Shown here one piece after another: positions 55,651-64,000 of a stretch of DNA of 64,000 bases. The notes below the pieces were generated by a model. It was given only the letters and a program-made list of their open reading frames with translations. It had not been told where the DNA came from and searched no databases. This DNA is from Deltaproteobacteria bacterium. Lineage in GTDB: Bacteria > Myxococcota > Kuafuiibacteriia > Kuafuiibacteriales > Kuafuiibacteriaceae. Where the stretch lies: positions 186,001 to 250,000 of the forward strand of contig JACKEN010000007.1 in the NCBI GenBank assembly GCA_020632995.1, given 5' to 3'. The position numbers and the translations under genes are program-made. The first letter of the stretch is position 1; each line of letters starts with the position of its first letter.

Positions 55651-56546
55651 CGCAGCGGATGAGGATGATCGGCGACCGGCCGGTGGGGCCGGGCGCCCCC
55701 GTATACGTGATCGGTGAGATCGGGATCAACCACAACGGGGACGTGGACCTGGCCCTGAAGATGATCGAGGGCGCGGCGCACGCGGGCGCCGACGCGGTGA
55801 AGTTCCAGAAGCGGACCCCGGAGCTCTGCACGCCCCGGGCCCAGTGGGACGTGGAGCGCGACACCCCGTGGGGTCGCATGAAGTACATCGACTACCGCCG
55901 GAAGGTGGAGCTATCGGAGCGCGACTACGAGCTGATCGACGAGCGCTGCCGCGAGCTGGGGATTCAGTGGTTCACCTCCTGCTGGGACGAGGAGTCGGTG
56001 GCCTTCACCGAGGCCTTCGACCCACCCTGCTACAAGGTGGCCTCCGCCTCGGTGACGGACGGGCCGCTCCTGGAGGCCCTGCGCACCACCGGGCGGACCA
56101 TCATCCTCTCCACCGGCATGTCGACGTTGGAGCAGGTGGACCGCGCGGTCGAGCTCGTGGGGCATGAGCGGTTGCTGATCGCCCACGCCACCTCCGCGTA
56201 CCCGTGCCCGCTGGAGTGCCTCAACCTGAAGGTCATCGACACGCTTCAGCAGCGATATCCCGGCTGCCCTATCGGCTACTCGGGGCATGAGGTCGGCCTC
56301 GCCACCACGTGGGCCGCGGTGGCGCTCGGCGCGACCTTCGTCGAGCGGCACATCACCCTCGACCGCGCCATGTGGGGCTCCGATCAGGCCGCGTCGGTAG
56401 AGATGGGGGGCTTCGCGCGGCTCGTGAGCAACATCCGCGACATCGAGACCAGCCTAGGTGACGGCGTCAAGCGGGTCTACGCCTGCGAAGAGGCGCCGCG
56501 CAAGAAGCTCCGCCGCTTCGACGCCATCCTGCCGCGCTCCGCCTGA
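55647..56546 (+). CDS. NeuB-like sugar-acid synthase lacking a C-terminal SAF domain
   Basis: A 299-residue TIM-barrel of the NeuB family, which condenses phosphoenolpyruvate with a hexose derivative to a nonulosonic acid. Motifs: YVIGEIGINHNGDVDLALKM, GADAVKFQKRTPELCTP, WFTSCWDEESVAF, ILSTGMSTLEQVD, and CPIGYSGHEVGLATTWAAVA with the H-I-T-L-D-R-x-M-W-G-S-D-Q end. It is shorter than the usual 340-350 because it stops just after the barrel where the SAF (antifreeze) domain should begin. In NeuB that domain closes the active site of the neighbouring subunit, so the mechanism or substrate may be altered. The gene ends 51 bp from a converging operon. Confidence 0.85.
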   Translation: MTQRMRMIGDRPVGPGAPVYVIGEIGINHNGDVDLALKMIEGAAHAGADAVKFQKRTPELCTPRAQWDVERDTPWGRMKYIDYRRKVELSERDYELIDERCRELGIQWFTSCWDEESVAFTEAFDPPCYKVASASVTDGPLLEALRTTGRTIILSTGMSTLEQVDRAVELVGHERLLIAHATSAYPCPLECLNLKVIDTLQQRYPGCPIGYSGHEVGLATTWAAVALGATFVERHITLDRAMWGSDQAASVEMGGFARLVSNIRDIETSLGDGVKRVYACEEAPRKKLRRFDAILPRSA

Positions 56547-56556
56547 ACCAGACGAT

Positions 56557-56583
56557 CGCCGGGGCTCGACCCGAGCCCCGGCG
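56557..56583. terminator. Perfect hairpin between converging operons
   Basis: Arms CGCCGGGGCTCG (56557-56568) and CGAGCCCCGGCG (56572-56583) pair without mismatch around a three-base loop. It lies in the 51-bp gap between the converging NeuB-like and aminotransferase genes. No T-run follows, but a 12-bp GC stem could stop polymerase from either side. Confidence 0.65.
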
Positions 56584-56597
56584 TCCATCACCCTCCG

Positions 56598-57926
56598 TCA
56601 AGCCAGCCTGCGGAACCCGGTGTGCTTCACCGGCCCGCGGAGCTGCGCGCGGACGTCGCCGCGGGCCAGCGCCTCGCCACACCGCTGAAACGCGCCACCC
56701 ATGGCCTCGACGTAGCCATCGACGTGCTCGGGGGTGTGGCAAACCGTGGCGTAGAAACGATCCGAGGCCAGGTAGTCCCGATCCAACATGTCCTGGATGA
56801 ACAGGGTGGTAAGGGCCGGGGCCTCCGCGTGGTCGATCGAAAACGAGGCCAACGGCGGGATCCCGAACACCTTGATCGGGAGCCCGGCCGCATCCGCCGC
56901 CTCGCGCCATGCCGCTTGCACTCGGGCGCCGATCTCGGCCACCGTCCGCCCCGCGTCGATCCGCCGGTGCTTGGCCACGGTGGCGAGCGCCGCCGCCGGT
57001 CCGACCCGCTCCGTCCAGTAGGCGCTCGAGATGAAGGTGCGTTGCACCGCGTCCATCACGCTCCGTTTGCCCATCATGGCCGCCATCGCGAAGCCGTTGG
57101 ACATGGTCTTGGCGTAGGTCACGATGTCGGGCTCGACCCCGTAGAGCTGGTGCATGCCTCCGGTGTTCATGCGGAAGCCGCACGTGATCTCGTCGAAGAT
57201 CAGCACCGCGCCCAGGCGGTCCGCCAGCGCGCGCACCGCCTCGAGGAACCCCGGCGCGGGCCCCTCGCTCCGCACTGGCTCCATCACGATCGCGGCGAGC
57301 TGGTCGCCGTGCGCCGCCGCGATGCGCTCGAGCTCCTCCAGCCGGTTGTAGGCGAAGGGGAGCGCGCTGCCCGCGAGCCCGCTCGGGACCCCCGCCGGCT
57401 CCAGGCCGGGTAGGAGGTGACCGTTGAGGGCGTCCCCCGCCCCGAGGTTCGTGGCGAGGTACCAGTCGTGCCAGCCGTGGTAGCCAGAGAAAGCCACCTT
57501 GTCACGGCCGGTGGCGGCCCGCGCGGTGCGCACCGCCTTGGCCATGACCTCGCCTCCGGTGCGAGCGTAGCTCACCATCTCCGCCCACGGATGCAGTTCC
57601 AGGAGGAGCTCGGCCAGGGCCACCTCCTCCGGCGGGTTCAGGGTGCACATCGGCCCTGCGCGCACCGCGGCCATGACCGCCTGCTCGACGTCCTCGTCGG
57701 CGTAGCCGAGCACCGAGGTGCCGATGCCCACCATGGTGAAGTCGAGGTAGCGGCGCCCGTCGAGGTCCCAGACCTCCGCCCCCTTGGCCGCGCGGTAGTA
57801 GGCCGGCCACAGGTCGGGCAGGTACATCTCCGCCCGCTTGCCGAGGAGCTGGCTGGCCCCCGGGATGATCTGTCGCGCACGCTGATAGAGGCGCTGACCC
57901 GCGCCCTGCTCTTCGTTGTCCTTCAT
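56598..57926 (-). CDS. Class III aminotransferase (glutamate-1-semialdehyde aminomutase-like)
   Basis: A 442-residue class III PLP enzyme. PLP-binding Lys in TYAKTMSNG (about residue 271), the Asp in LIFDEITCGFRM just before it, and the GSA-type N-terminal part (GAEVWDLDGRRYLDFTMVG) and SGYHGWHDWYL are visible. It is not the cellular HemL because its surroundings are surface-sugar genes; homologues in such clusters transfer amino groups to sugars or polyol chains. It is the third gene of the leftward operon (MMPL, CDP-glycerol-type transferase, this), 13 bp behind the transferase stop. Confidence 0.85.
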   Translation of the reverse strand: MKDNEEQGAGQRLYQRARQIIPGASQLLGKRAEMYLPDLWPAYYRAAKGAEVWDLDGRRYLDFTMVGIGTSVLGYADEDVEQAVMAAVRAGPMCTLNPPEEVALAELLLELHPWAEMVSYARTGGEVMAKAVRTARAATGRDKVAFSGYHGWHDWYLATNLGAGDALNGHLLPGLEPAGVPSGLAGSALPFAYNRLEELERIAAAHGDQLAAIVMEPVRSEGPAPGFLEAVRALADRLGAVLIFDEITCGFRMNTGGMHQLYGVEPDIVTYAKTMSNGFAMAAMMGKRSVMDAVQRTFISSAYWTERVGPAAALATVAKHRRIDAGRTVAEIGARVQAAWREAADAAGLPIKVFGIPPLASFSIDHAEAPALTTLFIQDMLDRDYLASDRFYATVCHTPEHVDGYVEAMGGAFQRCGEALARGDVRAQLRGPVKHTGFRRLA

Positions 57927-57939
57927 GAGTCCTCCTCGG

Positions 57940-59322
57940 CTACGCCAGGCTGTCTTCCGCCGCCTCGCTCGTGCCGCTCTCGAGTACGCCCCTCGGCAGC
58001 CGATGGGCCCCCAGCACCCCTCGACACACCCGCGCGATGTTCTCCGCCGCCCGCCCGTGTTGCAGGGGCAAGAGCCGCTGGATCTCCTCCATCGGGTGGT
58101 GGCTGTGCACCTCCTTGCCGAGCGCCGCCCCCGCGAAGGTGAGCGAGGACCACTCGGTGATCAGGACGTCGCAGTTCGCCACCATCTCCTCCGCCGAGCC
58201 CGAGGTGAAGACCTTGGCTTCGGGCATCAGCGCGTGGATCTCACTGGTCGCCCGCGCGAAGTCCTCGTTGGGGTGCAGCTTGAAGAAGAGCGGTCGGCCG
58301 GCCGTGATCGCCACGACCTTGTCGAGGAAGGTGTGACGATCGCCCTCGGCCATCGTCTCCCGCGCGTCGGTCGTGCAGACCAGCACGTAGCCCTTGTGCG
58401 GGAATGCGTTTTCGCGGAACCGCTCGAAGTCGTCGAAGTTCGGGATGCCGGTGACCTCGACGCGCTCTGTGGCCACTCCACTGTTCAGGTAGTTGTCACG
58501 GTAGCCGGGGCTAGCCACGCAGATCTTCTCGTAGGCCCCGCTGAGACCGAAGGTAGACGTGCCGGTCAGGGGCCGGGGGATCAAGCGCGTCCAGCGCCAC
58601 ACCAGCGTCTTCCAGTTGGGCGGATCCTGGATACCTTCCTGCACAAGCACCATCGGCGTGTACGCGAGGCACCGCGGGATCACCTGGTCGTTGCAGCTCA
58701 CCACGAGGTCGTACGCGTTGGCCTCCGCGTCGAGATCTACCGCGAGTCCATTCGCCTCGAGGTAGTCGAGGCAGATGCGGCGACGGCGGCTCCCCAGGAT
58801 CGCGGTGTCCAGCCACCCAACGCGTTTGGCGACGCGCACGTGCAGCTGGTCGCCGAAGTACGGGGTGAAGAACGCCTCGACCTCCGGCATCTGCCGCGAG
58901 ATGGCGTGCATCTGGGTGGTCTGGTTGGGCGACCCGCAGATGAAGAGGACCCGAGCCCGCCCGCGCGGGGTGGGCGCAGGCGCGGGCCGGATCACGGTGC
59001 GCATGGCGTCGGGCCCGGCCCGAAGGAGCCGGACTGAGACCGCTCCTGCGAGGAAGAGGCCCAAGGCGAGGGCGGCCAACGGCGCGACGGCGGTGGCCTC
59101 GGGCGAGATCGCAAGCAGACCTGCGGCGATTGCGCCGTAGGCGGCGGAAGCCATGGCCCAGAACAGGATGGTGGTGACGGCGTGATGGAGCCTCCCCGGA
59201 GCGGCCGGGCGGCCGTCTCCCTCGAGGTAGCCCCGCTCGGAGTCGGGGGTGTGCGCGAAACAGAGGACAGCCACCAGGGTGGCCAGCACCGCGAGCGCGA
59301 GGTGCGAGGTCACGACGTTCAT
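57940..59322 (-). CDS. Membrane-bound CDP-glycerol-type glycosyl/glycerophosphotransferase
   Basis: A 460-residue protein. Residues 1-100 carry three hydrophobic helices (HLALAVLATLVAVLCFAHTP; HAVTTILFWAMASAAYGAIA; PLAALALGLFLAGAVSVRLL). The remainder is GT-B-like with RVLFICGSPNQTTQMHAISR, FKLHPNED and DVLITEWSSLTFAGAALGKE, the last two being motifs of the CDP-glycerol glycerophosphotransferase family (teichoic-acid and capsule polymer synthesis). Its start overlaps the MMPL gene stop by ATGA. Transfer of a CMP/CDP-activated unit to a surface polymer or lipid fits the operon. Confidence 0.8.
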   Translation of the reverse strand: MNVVTSHLALAVLATLVAVLCFAHTPDSERGYLEGDGRPAAPGRLHHAVTTILFWAMASAAYGAIAAGLLAISPEATAVAPLAALALGLFLAGAVSVRLLRAGPDAMRTVIRPAPAPTPRGRARVLFICGSPNQTTQMHAISRQMPEVEAFFTPYFGDQLHVRVAKRVGWLDTAILGSRRRRICLDYLEANGLAVDLDAEANAYDLVVSCNDQVIPRCLAYTPMVLVQEGIQDPPNWKTLVWRWTRLIPRPLTGTSTFGLSGAYEKICVASPGYRDNYLNSGVATERVEVTGIPNFDDFERFRENAFPHKGYVLVCTTDARETMAEGDRHTFLDKVVAITAGRPLFFKLHPNEDFARATSEIHALMPEAKVFTSGSAEEMVANCDVLITEWSSLTFAGAALGKEVHSHHPMEEIQRLLPLQHGRAAENIARVCRGVLGAHRLPRGVLESGTSEAAEDSLA

Positions 59323-61685
59323 CTCTTCTCCAAGACGCGAAGGAGCGCCGGGAACAGGACCGTGGAGGCCACAAGGGTGGCCAGGAACCCGACCACGGCG
59401 GTGCGACCCATGGTGGCGATGCCCTCATGGTGCGCCACCAGGGTGGCGGCGAAGCCCATCGCGGTGGTCAACGAGGCGAACACCGAGGCGGCGCCGGTGG
59501 TCCTGAGGACCTTGCCCACCGAGCCGGGCCCCTCCTGCGCGTAGCGGTGCATGATGTGCACCGCGTTGTCGATGCCGATCCCGATGACGGTAGGGAGCAC
59601 CGCGATGTTGAAGACGTTGAGGTCCATGCCCAGCGCGCCCATGGCGCCGAGCATCCAGACCATGCCCACCCCGAGGGCGGAGGCCACGAGTCCGGCCCGC
59701 CGGAGGCTGCGGAAGTCCAACAAGAGCAGGACGAGGACCGCGGCCACGCCCAGGAACACCACCCGAGGCCCGTCCCTCCTGATCCTCGCCAGGACCCGGG
59801 CTGCCACGCGGTTCTCGTCGAGGATCGGGGCCTCGACTCCAGCCTCTCGCAGGTCAGCCTGCACCTGATCGAGCTCGTGTGCCCAAGCCTGGATCTCCTC
59901 GTCCAGGGCCATGGCCCGGCGGGGCCAGACGAGGACGAAGCTCAGCCCGCCGTCGAGGGACTGCAGGAGCCGTCGTACGCGACCGGGGACGTCCTCGAGG
60001 GTCCAGGGTTGCGCCGCGAGCTGGGTGTCCAGCGTCCGGAGCTTGTCCTTGGCGTCGGCCGGGAGCTTGTCCCGCGGGAGCCGACCGAGCTCCTCCTGGA
60101 TCTCATCCAGGATCTCGCGGCGCGGCTCGAGGTCCTCGGGCACCAGCGACGCGAGTGAGAAGACCCGGTCGATCTCCGAGTCGGGTCGCGCGAGGTGCCG
60201 ACGCACCACCGCCTCCGCCGTGCGGGCCTCGGGCAGGTCCTGGACCGCGATCACCCCAGGGTTCAGGGAGCCGCCGAACGCAGGCTCGACCACGTCGGCC
60301 TGGAAGCGCGCCTCGGGGGCATCTCGCCCCACCGCCTGCTTGAAGTCGGTTCGAAAGCGAACCTGCAGACCTTCATGGCTGGCAGCGATGAGGAGCGCCA
60401 CGCTCGCCATCACCACCCCCCACGCCAAACCCCGGGCGGCGCCCGCCCGAGCGAGGGGATCCGGGCGGCGCCGCCCGGGTACGAGGGAGAGGCGCATCGC
60501 GAGGGGCGGCAGGAAGAGGAAGGAGGTGAGGAGGGTGAAGAGCACGCCGGTTGCGGCGATACCGCCGTACTCGCTGAAGCCCCGGAAGTCCGACAGGGTC
60601 ATCGTCACGAAGGCCGCGAAGGTGGTGAGCGCGCTCGTGAGACAGCCCGGGAACGTCGCCACCATCGCGCCGTGCATCGCGGCGACGCGGGACGCGCCCT
60701 GGCCCAGGTTCTCGAGGAACCTGAGGTAGAGGTGGATGCCGTAATCGACCCCGATCCCGAGCAACGCCGTCACCAGGAAGCCAGAGACGAGGTTGAGCTG
60801 CCCGACCGTGAGGGCGGTCACCGCCAGGGTGGCCGCGATGCCGAGCAAGAGCGGCAGGGCGATGATGAGGGACGCGGCGATCTGTCTCGTGTAGGCAGTC
60901 AACAGGAGCAGGATGGCCACCAGGGCGATGACCGAGGCCCGGGCCAGGTCCCGCGTCATGATCTGGTGCTGCTCCTGGTTCACCGGGAGCGCCCCCGAGA
61001 AACGCACCTGCAGCTGGTGATCCTGGGGCCGCGCGTCCGACACCAGCTCCGCCGCGCGTCGAAGGGTCTCCGCCCCCTCGGCCATGTCGTAGCTCGTCCC
61101 CCTCGGCTTCACCCGGACGAAGCGATACCGCCCGTCGGCGGAGGCCATCGAGGCAGACAGGGGCGCGTCGGCCTCCTCGCGCTTCAGGAACGACTCTGTG
61201 GCCTCCCAAGGTGGCAGGCCGTCTTGCAGATCGACGAAGAGGGGGTTGGTGGCGTTCGCCTTGGCCCTGGTCACGTCGTCCTCCACCGCCTCCTGGAGGC
61301 CGCGGAGCTGCTCCTGGCCGAGGAAGAGGAGGCGACGGGCCTCGAAGAGCTCGGTGGGGTAGGACGCGTCGGCCCTCGCCACCCAGGCCTGGCGCTGAAA
61401 GCGCGCGGCAAGGCCCTCCGCGAAGACCTCGCACGCCACGTCACACTGGCCGTCGGCGCGCCTGATCGCCACGATGAGGTCGGCGGTGCCACCCGCCCTC
61501 GCCTTCACCGCCTCGACCTCCTGGACCGCGGGGTCATCGGTTGGCAGGAGCGCGGCGAAGCTGGTCTCGAACCTCAGGTCGCGCGCGAGCAGGATCGCGA
61601 TCAACCCCACCACGACGCCAAGGGCGGCGAACCACCCAGGCCGCCTGACGATGAGAGCGGCAAGCGCCTGCAGCCCCGCGAGCAC
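59319..61685 (-). CDS. RND/MMPL-family transporter
   Basis: A 788-residue protein with two sets of about six helices, each after a periplasmic loop: first helix FAALGVVVGLIAILLARDLR, then membrane block 1 near 235-385 (GIGVDYGIHLYLRFLENLGQ) and block 2 near 640-788 (GIGIDNAVHIMHRYAQEGPG). The Gly-Ile-Gly-x-Asp motifs are those of MMPL/sterol-sensing type lipid exporters, including hopanoid (HpnN) and mycolate ones. GTG start at 61685. It heads the leftward operon and probably exports the glycolipid made by it. Confidence 0.83.
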   Translation of the reverse strand: MLAGLQALAALIVRRPGWFAALGVVVGLIAILLARDLRFETSFAALLPTDDPAVQEVEAVKARAGGTADLIVAIRRADGQCDVACEVFAEGLAARFQRQAWVARADASYPTELFEARRLLFLGQEQLRGLQEAVEDDVTRAKANATNPLFVDLQDGLPPWEATESFLKREEADAPLSASMASADGRYRFVRVKPRGTSYDMAEGAETLRRAAELVSDARPQDHQLQVRFSGALPVNQEQHQIMTRDLARASVIALVAILLLLTAYTRQIAASLIIALPLLLGIAATLAVTALTVGQLNLVSGFLVTALLGIGVDYGIHLYLRFLENLGQGASRVAAMHGAMVATFPGCLTSALTTFAAFVTMTLSDFRGFSEYGGIAATGVLFTLLTSFLFLPPLAMRLSLVPGRRRPDPLARAGAARGLAWGVVMASVALLIAASHEGLQVRFRTDFKQAVGRDAPEARFQADVVEPAFGGSLNPGVIAVQDLPEARTAEAVVRRHLARPDSEIDRVFSLASLVPEDLEPRREILDEIQEELGRLPRDKLPADAKDKLRTLDTQLAAQPWTLEDVPGRVRRLLQSLDGGLSFVLVWPRRAMALDEEIQAWAHELDQVQADLREAGVEAPILDENRVAARVLARIRRDGPRVVFLGVAAVLVLLLLDFRSLRRAGLVASALGVGMVWMLGAMGALGMDLNVFNIAVLPTVIGIGIDNAVHIMHRYAQEGPGSVGKVLRTTGAASVFASLTTAMGFAATLVAHHEGIATMGRTAVVGFLATLVASTVLFPALLRVLEKR

Positions 61686-61834
61686 CGTGCCGCATCCATC
61701 GCCCCCGCCTCATGCCTCGTCAACCCATCCTTCGAAACCGGGGCCAGCGTGCCCGAACAAATACCGTCCCTTCACCGTCTCGTCACGCATGTCACTGTTG
61801 CCACGCGTAGGCTCTGATCCAGCGGTCTTGCGCC

Positions 61835-62596
61835 ATGTTCGATGTAGACCTCTGGCCCACCACGACGATCGTCCTGTGGGCCGTCCTCATGATCGCGCTC
61901 GAGCGTTGGCGACCCTACCAGGTCGGTCAACCCTTCTTGCGGCGCGAGTTCTGGACCGACTTCGTCTGGTTCAGCATCGTCTTCAGCATGGCGATGGGCT
62001 GGGTGGTCTCCACCCTCGTGATCCCTGGCCTCGACGCGGCCACCGGCTGGTCCACCACCCGCGGGATCCGAGACTGGCCGGTGGCCGCACAGGTCGCGGT
62101 CTCGTTCGTCACCCACGACCTCTTCATCTACGCCTTCCACCGCGCGATGCACCGGAACCGCTACCTGTGGAGGCTGCACGAGTGCCACCACTCGGTGCAG
62201 GAGATGGACTGGGCGGGAGGCTCACGGGGTCAAGTGTTCGAGAACCTGATCACCGGCACCGCCGAGTTCGCGCCCATCGCGCTGTTCATGTCGCCTGAGG
62301 TCGCGGTCATCAAGCCGGTGATCGATGCCTGCTGGGGGATGTGGATCCACGCCAACGTCGATGTCCGGAGCGGCTGGCTCAACTACCTGTTCAACGGCCC
62401 TGAGCTGCACCGATGGCACCACAGCGCCGAGGTCTACGACACCAACTTCGGGACGAAGCTGGCGATCTGGGACTGGCTGTTCGGGACCGCCTACCTGCCC
62501 TCGGACAAGAAGGCGACCCGCCTGGGCCTGGCCGAGCCCTTCCCCACCAACATCATCGCGCAGCAGCTCTTCGCGTTCCGATCCTACCGAGTGTAG
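61835..62596 (+). CDS. Sterol desaturase/fatty-acid hydroxylase family protein
   Basis: A 253-residue membrane di-iron enzyme. All His boxes are present: H94...H102...H106 in HDLFIYAFHRAMHR, H115-H118-H119 in HECHH and H192-H195-H196 in HRWHH. Three to four helices surround them. The family hydroxylates or desaturates lipids with O2; substrates include sterols, fatty acids, sphingoid bases and carotenoids. It is the last gene before the pentapeptide protein, with overlapping stops. Placement beside lipid-linked sugar genes suggests modification of their lipid. Confidence 0.87.
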   Translation: MFDVDLWPTTTIVLWAVLMIALERWRPYQVGQPFLRREFWTDFVWFSIVFSMAMGWVVSTLVIPGLDAATGWSTTRGIRDWPVAAQVAVSFVTHDLFIYAFHRAMHRNRYLWRLHECHHSVQEMDWAGGSRGQVFENLITGTAEFAPIALFMSPEVAVIKPVIDACWGMWIHANVDVRSGWLNYLFNGPELHRWHHSAEVYDTNFGTKLAIWDWLFGTAYLPSDKKATRLGLAEPFPTNIIAQQLFAFRSYRV

Positions 62597-64000
62597 AAGT
62601 CGTACGCGGCGCGCATCACCGGCTCGAACAGGCCAGCGTCCATGAGCTCCTGGGCCGACACGATGTTGTCGGCCGCGATCGCGCGAAACGCGTCAGCGGT
62701 TACGGGGTCGAGGTTCGCGAGGGCGTAGGCGATGACGTCGGGCGGGAGCATGATCGCGCCTCGGGGGTAGTCCTCGCCGTTCCACTCCCAGTTCCCGGTC
62801 AGGTTCCGCTCCGCCGCCGCCACGTAGCTGTCGGCGTCGGCGCTGCCGCTGGCGGGGAACGCATACGGGAAGTTGCCGAAGCTGACGCGCTCGCCGATGG
62901 GCGCACCGATCGTCGTCGGCTGCTCCGACAGGAGCGCGTCGGCGAGGAGGGCGTCGATGTGGGTCTGGAGTGACGGCATCGCGAGCGGGACCCCGCCGAG
63001 CTCGTTGTACAGCCACGACAGCGTGGGGCCGCCGTCCGGGCGATAGTCGTTGTAGTCGTAGCCGATCGCGGACGCCCACGCGTTGTTGACGTCGTCGAAG
63101 ATGAAGGACTTGACCGTGAACTCGTCCTCGCCCGCGGCGCGGACGTCGTCGTACAACATGCTGCGCCACGACGGCGGGAGCGCGGCGTCGAGCGTGCCGG
63201 GCGGGAGCACCGTCTGCAGGGCGGGGAAGAGCTCGTTGTTCGCGGCCATGTCGCGGATGATCTCGGCCTGGCGCGCCGGATCGTCGGTGCCGGTGAGGGC
63301 CATCAGGACCTCGGGCGTGTTGAGCTGCACGCCATCGGTCAGGAGCGGCGAGCCGCCGGGCAGGCCGGTGTAGGCGCAGCTCGGGCAGTCCATCGGGAGC
63401 CGCGTGCTCCCGTCGACGGTGGAGAACGAGAAGGTCGTCCCGGTGATGCTCGACGCGCTCTCGAAGTCGGTGCCCCGAAGATCCGCGTACAGGAAGTTCG
63501 AGTTCGAGATGTCGCCGTTGAAGGTCGCGCCGCGGAGGTCCGCGCCGAAGAACCAGCCGCTCACCGGCCCGTCGAAGACCGCGCCCTGCAGGTTCGTGTT
63601 CTGGAGGTTGTAGTCCCAGTGGTTGACGGTGAGGCCCTGCGTGAAGTGGGCACCGCTGAGGTCCAGGTTGCGGAGGTCGACGCCCTCGACGGGGAAGTTG
63701 AACGTGGCGTCGACCAGGCTGTCGCCGTTCGCGATCGCGGCCCGGAGCTCCGCCTCGCTGTTGAACACCGGCCCCTCGCTCGCCGCACAGCCGGTCAACA
63801 ACAGCACCACCGCCGCCAGGCCCAGCACCAGCAGCGGCGCGATGGCGAGCTCCTTGTTCGCGATGTCCGAGAGCCCCGCGCTCTCGAGCGCCGCGTCGCG
63901 CGCCTCGCCCGGCGGAAGGCTCATCACCTCGAGGAAGTCGTCTCCCGCGGGGAGCGTGCCGTCGGCCGCGGTGAGGAGCCGCAGCTCCGGGTGCTCGGCC
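62584..64000 (-). CDS. Pentapeptide-repeat protein (5' end uncertain, may continue beyond window)
   Basis: From the GTG at 63927 the product would be 447 residues, but the frame is open to the window edge (DFLEV, LRLLTAADGTLPAGD), so the start may lie outside. Landmarks: a hydrophobic helix ending in a Cys (LLVLGLAAVVLLLTGC, lipobox-like but too far from any start to be a normal signal), then pentapeptide repeats (A(D/N)LxG-like: VDLRNLDLSGAHF, NLQNTNLQGAVF, GADLRGATF, YADLRGTDF). The C-terminal two thirds is a helical region of unknown type. Convergent with the sterol-desaturase gene, overlapping by 13 bp. Confidence 0.65.
   Translation of the reverse strand, partial: AEHPELRLLTAADGTLPAGDDFLEVMSLPPGEARDAALESAGLSDIANKELAIAPLLVLGLAAVVLLLTGCAASEGPVFNSEAELRAAIANGDSLVDATFNFPVEGVDLRNLDLSGAHFTQGLTVNHWDYNLQNTNLQGAVFDGPVSGWFFGADLRGATFNGDISNSNFLYADLRGTDFESASSITGTTFSFSTVDGSTRLPMDCPSCAYTGLPGGSPLLTDGVQLNTPEVLMALTGTDDPARQAEIIRDMAANNELFPALQTVLPPGTLDAALPPSWRSMLYDDVRAAGEDEFTVKSFIFDDVNNAWASAIGYDYNDYRPDGGPTLSWLYNELGGVPLAMPSLQTHIDALLADALLSEQPTTIGAPIGERVSFGNFPYAFPASGSADADSYVAAAERNLTGNWEWNGEDYPRGAIMLPPDVIAYALANLDPVTADAFRAIAADNIVSAQELMDAGLFEPVMRAAYDFYTR

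Overview
The window is very GC-rich by eye and codes almost without gaps on both strands. It looks like a chromosomal segment of a member of the Myxococcota (former Deltaproteobacteria). The reasons are a C-terminal MYXO-CTERM sorting tail (gene ending at 13487), an AgmX/TonB-like C-terminus on a VIT/von Willebrand protein, a Pkn-type Ser/Thr kinase with a downstream TPR protein, an FHA plus sigma-54 activator, and many lipoproteins. I found no rRNA, tRNA, CRISPR array, insertion sequence or phage gene.

Layout. 1-4 kb: edge of a 5'-nucleotidase-like lipoprotein gene, an unknown secreted protein, the VIT/vWA/AgmX protein and a small lipoprotein. 4-9.4 kb: acyl-CoA carboxylase beta and alpha subunits plus a beta-keto acid cleavage enzyme in one overlapping operon, divergent from a TetR regulator over a perfect palindrome, then a GNAT relic. 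9.4-11.2 kb: QueD/PTPS, cupin and AraC genes. 11.2-25.3 kb: a cell-surface and signalling island on the plus strand, with a MYXO-CTERM protein, three tandem paralogous beta-helix lipoproteins of about 740 residues, a small lipoprotein, a Ser/Thr kinase, a TPR protein, another lipoprotein and a broken FHA/sigma-54 regulator. 25.3-28 kb: gene relics and a divergent SDR/LysR pair with a LysR box.

28-36.3 kb is amino-acid and polyamine chemistry. A tightly overlapping operon encodes lysine 2,3-aminomutase, a YkgJ-type Cys-cluster protein, two D-Ala-D-Ala-ligase-like ATP-grasp enzymes and a GNAT. Next come a GNAT-deacetylase fusion and, divergently, agmatine deiminase with N-carbamoylputrescine amidase (agmatine to putrescine). 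36-45.6 kb: membrane and hypothetical proteins, an MBOAT/SGNH O-acylation pair, a lipoprotein under a CRP-like site, a TM/TPR-like protein with a tiny overlapping ORF, and a third ATP-grasp (PGM1-like) gene. 45.6-51 kb: TauE/SafE permease, trans-acting enoyl reductase-like protein, phosphate transporter with a PhoU-like tail, TPR-like protein. 51-62.6 kb: a glycoconjugate/lipid region in which a plus-strand operon (flippase-like membrane protein, SpsF cytidylyltransferase, SDR, KdsC-like phosphatase, NeuB-like synthase) converges on a minus-strand operon (MMPL transporter, CDP-glycerol-type transferase, class III aminotransferase) with a perfect hairpin between them. A sterol desaturase-type hydroxylase and a pentapeptide-repeat protein close the window.

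Caution: between about 24.4 and 43.5 kb most genes carry single-base frameshifts, often in short G/C runs, whereas the flanks are clean. I read this mainly as a local sequence-quality problem. Those genes are typed as pseudogene because they are broken as read, but most are probably intact in the organism.
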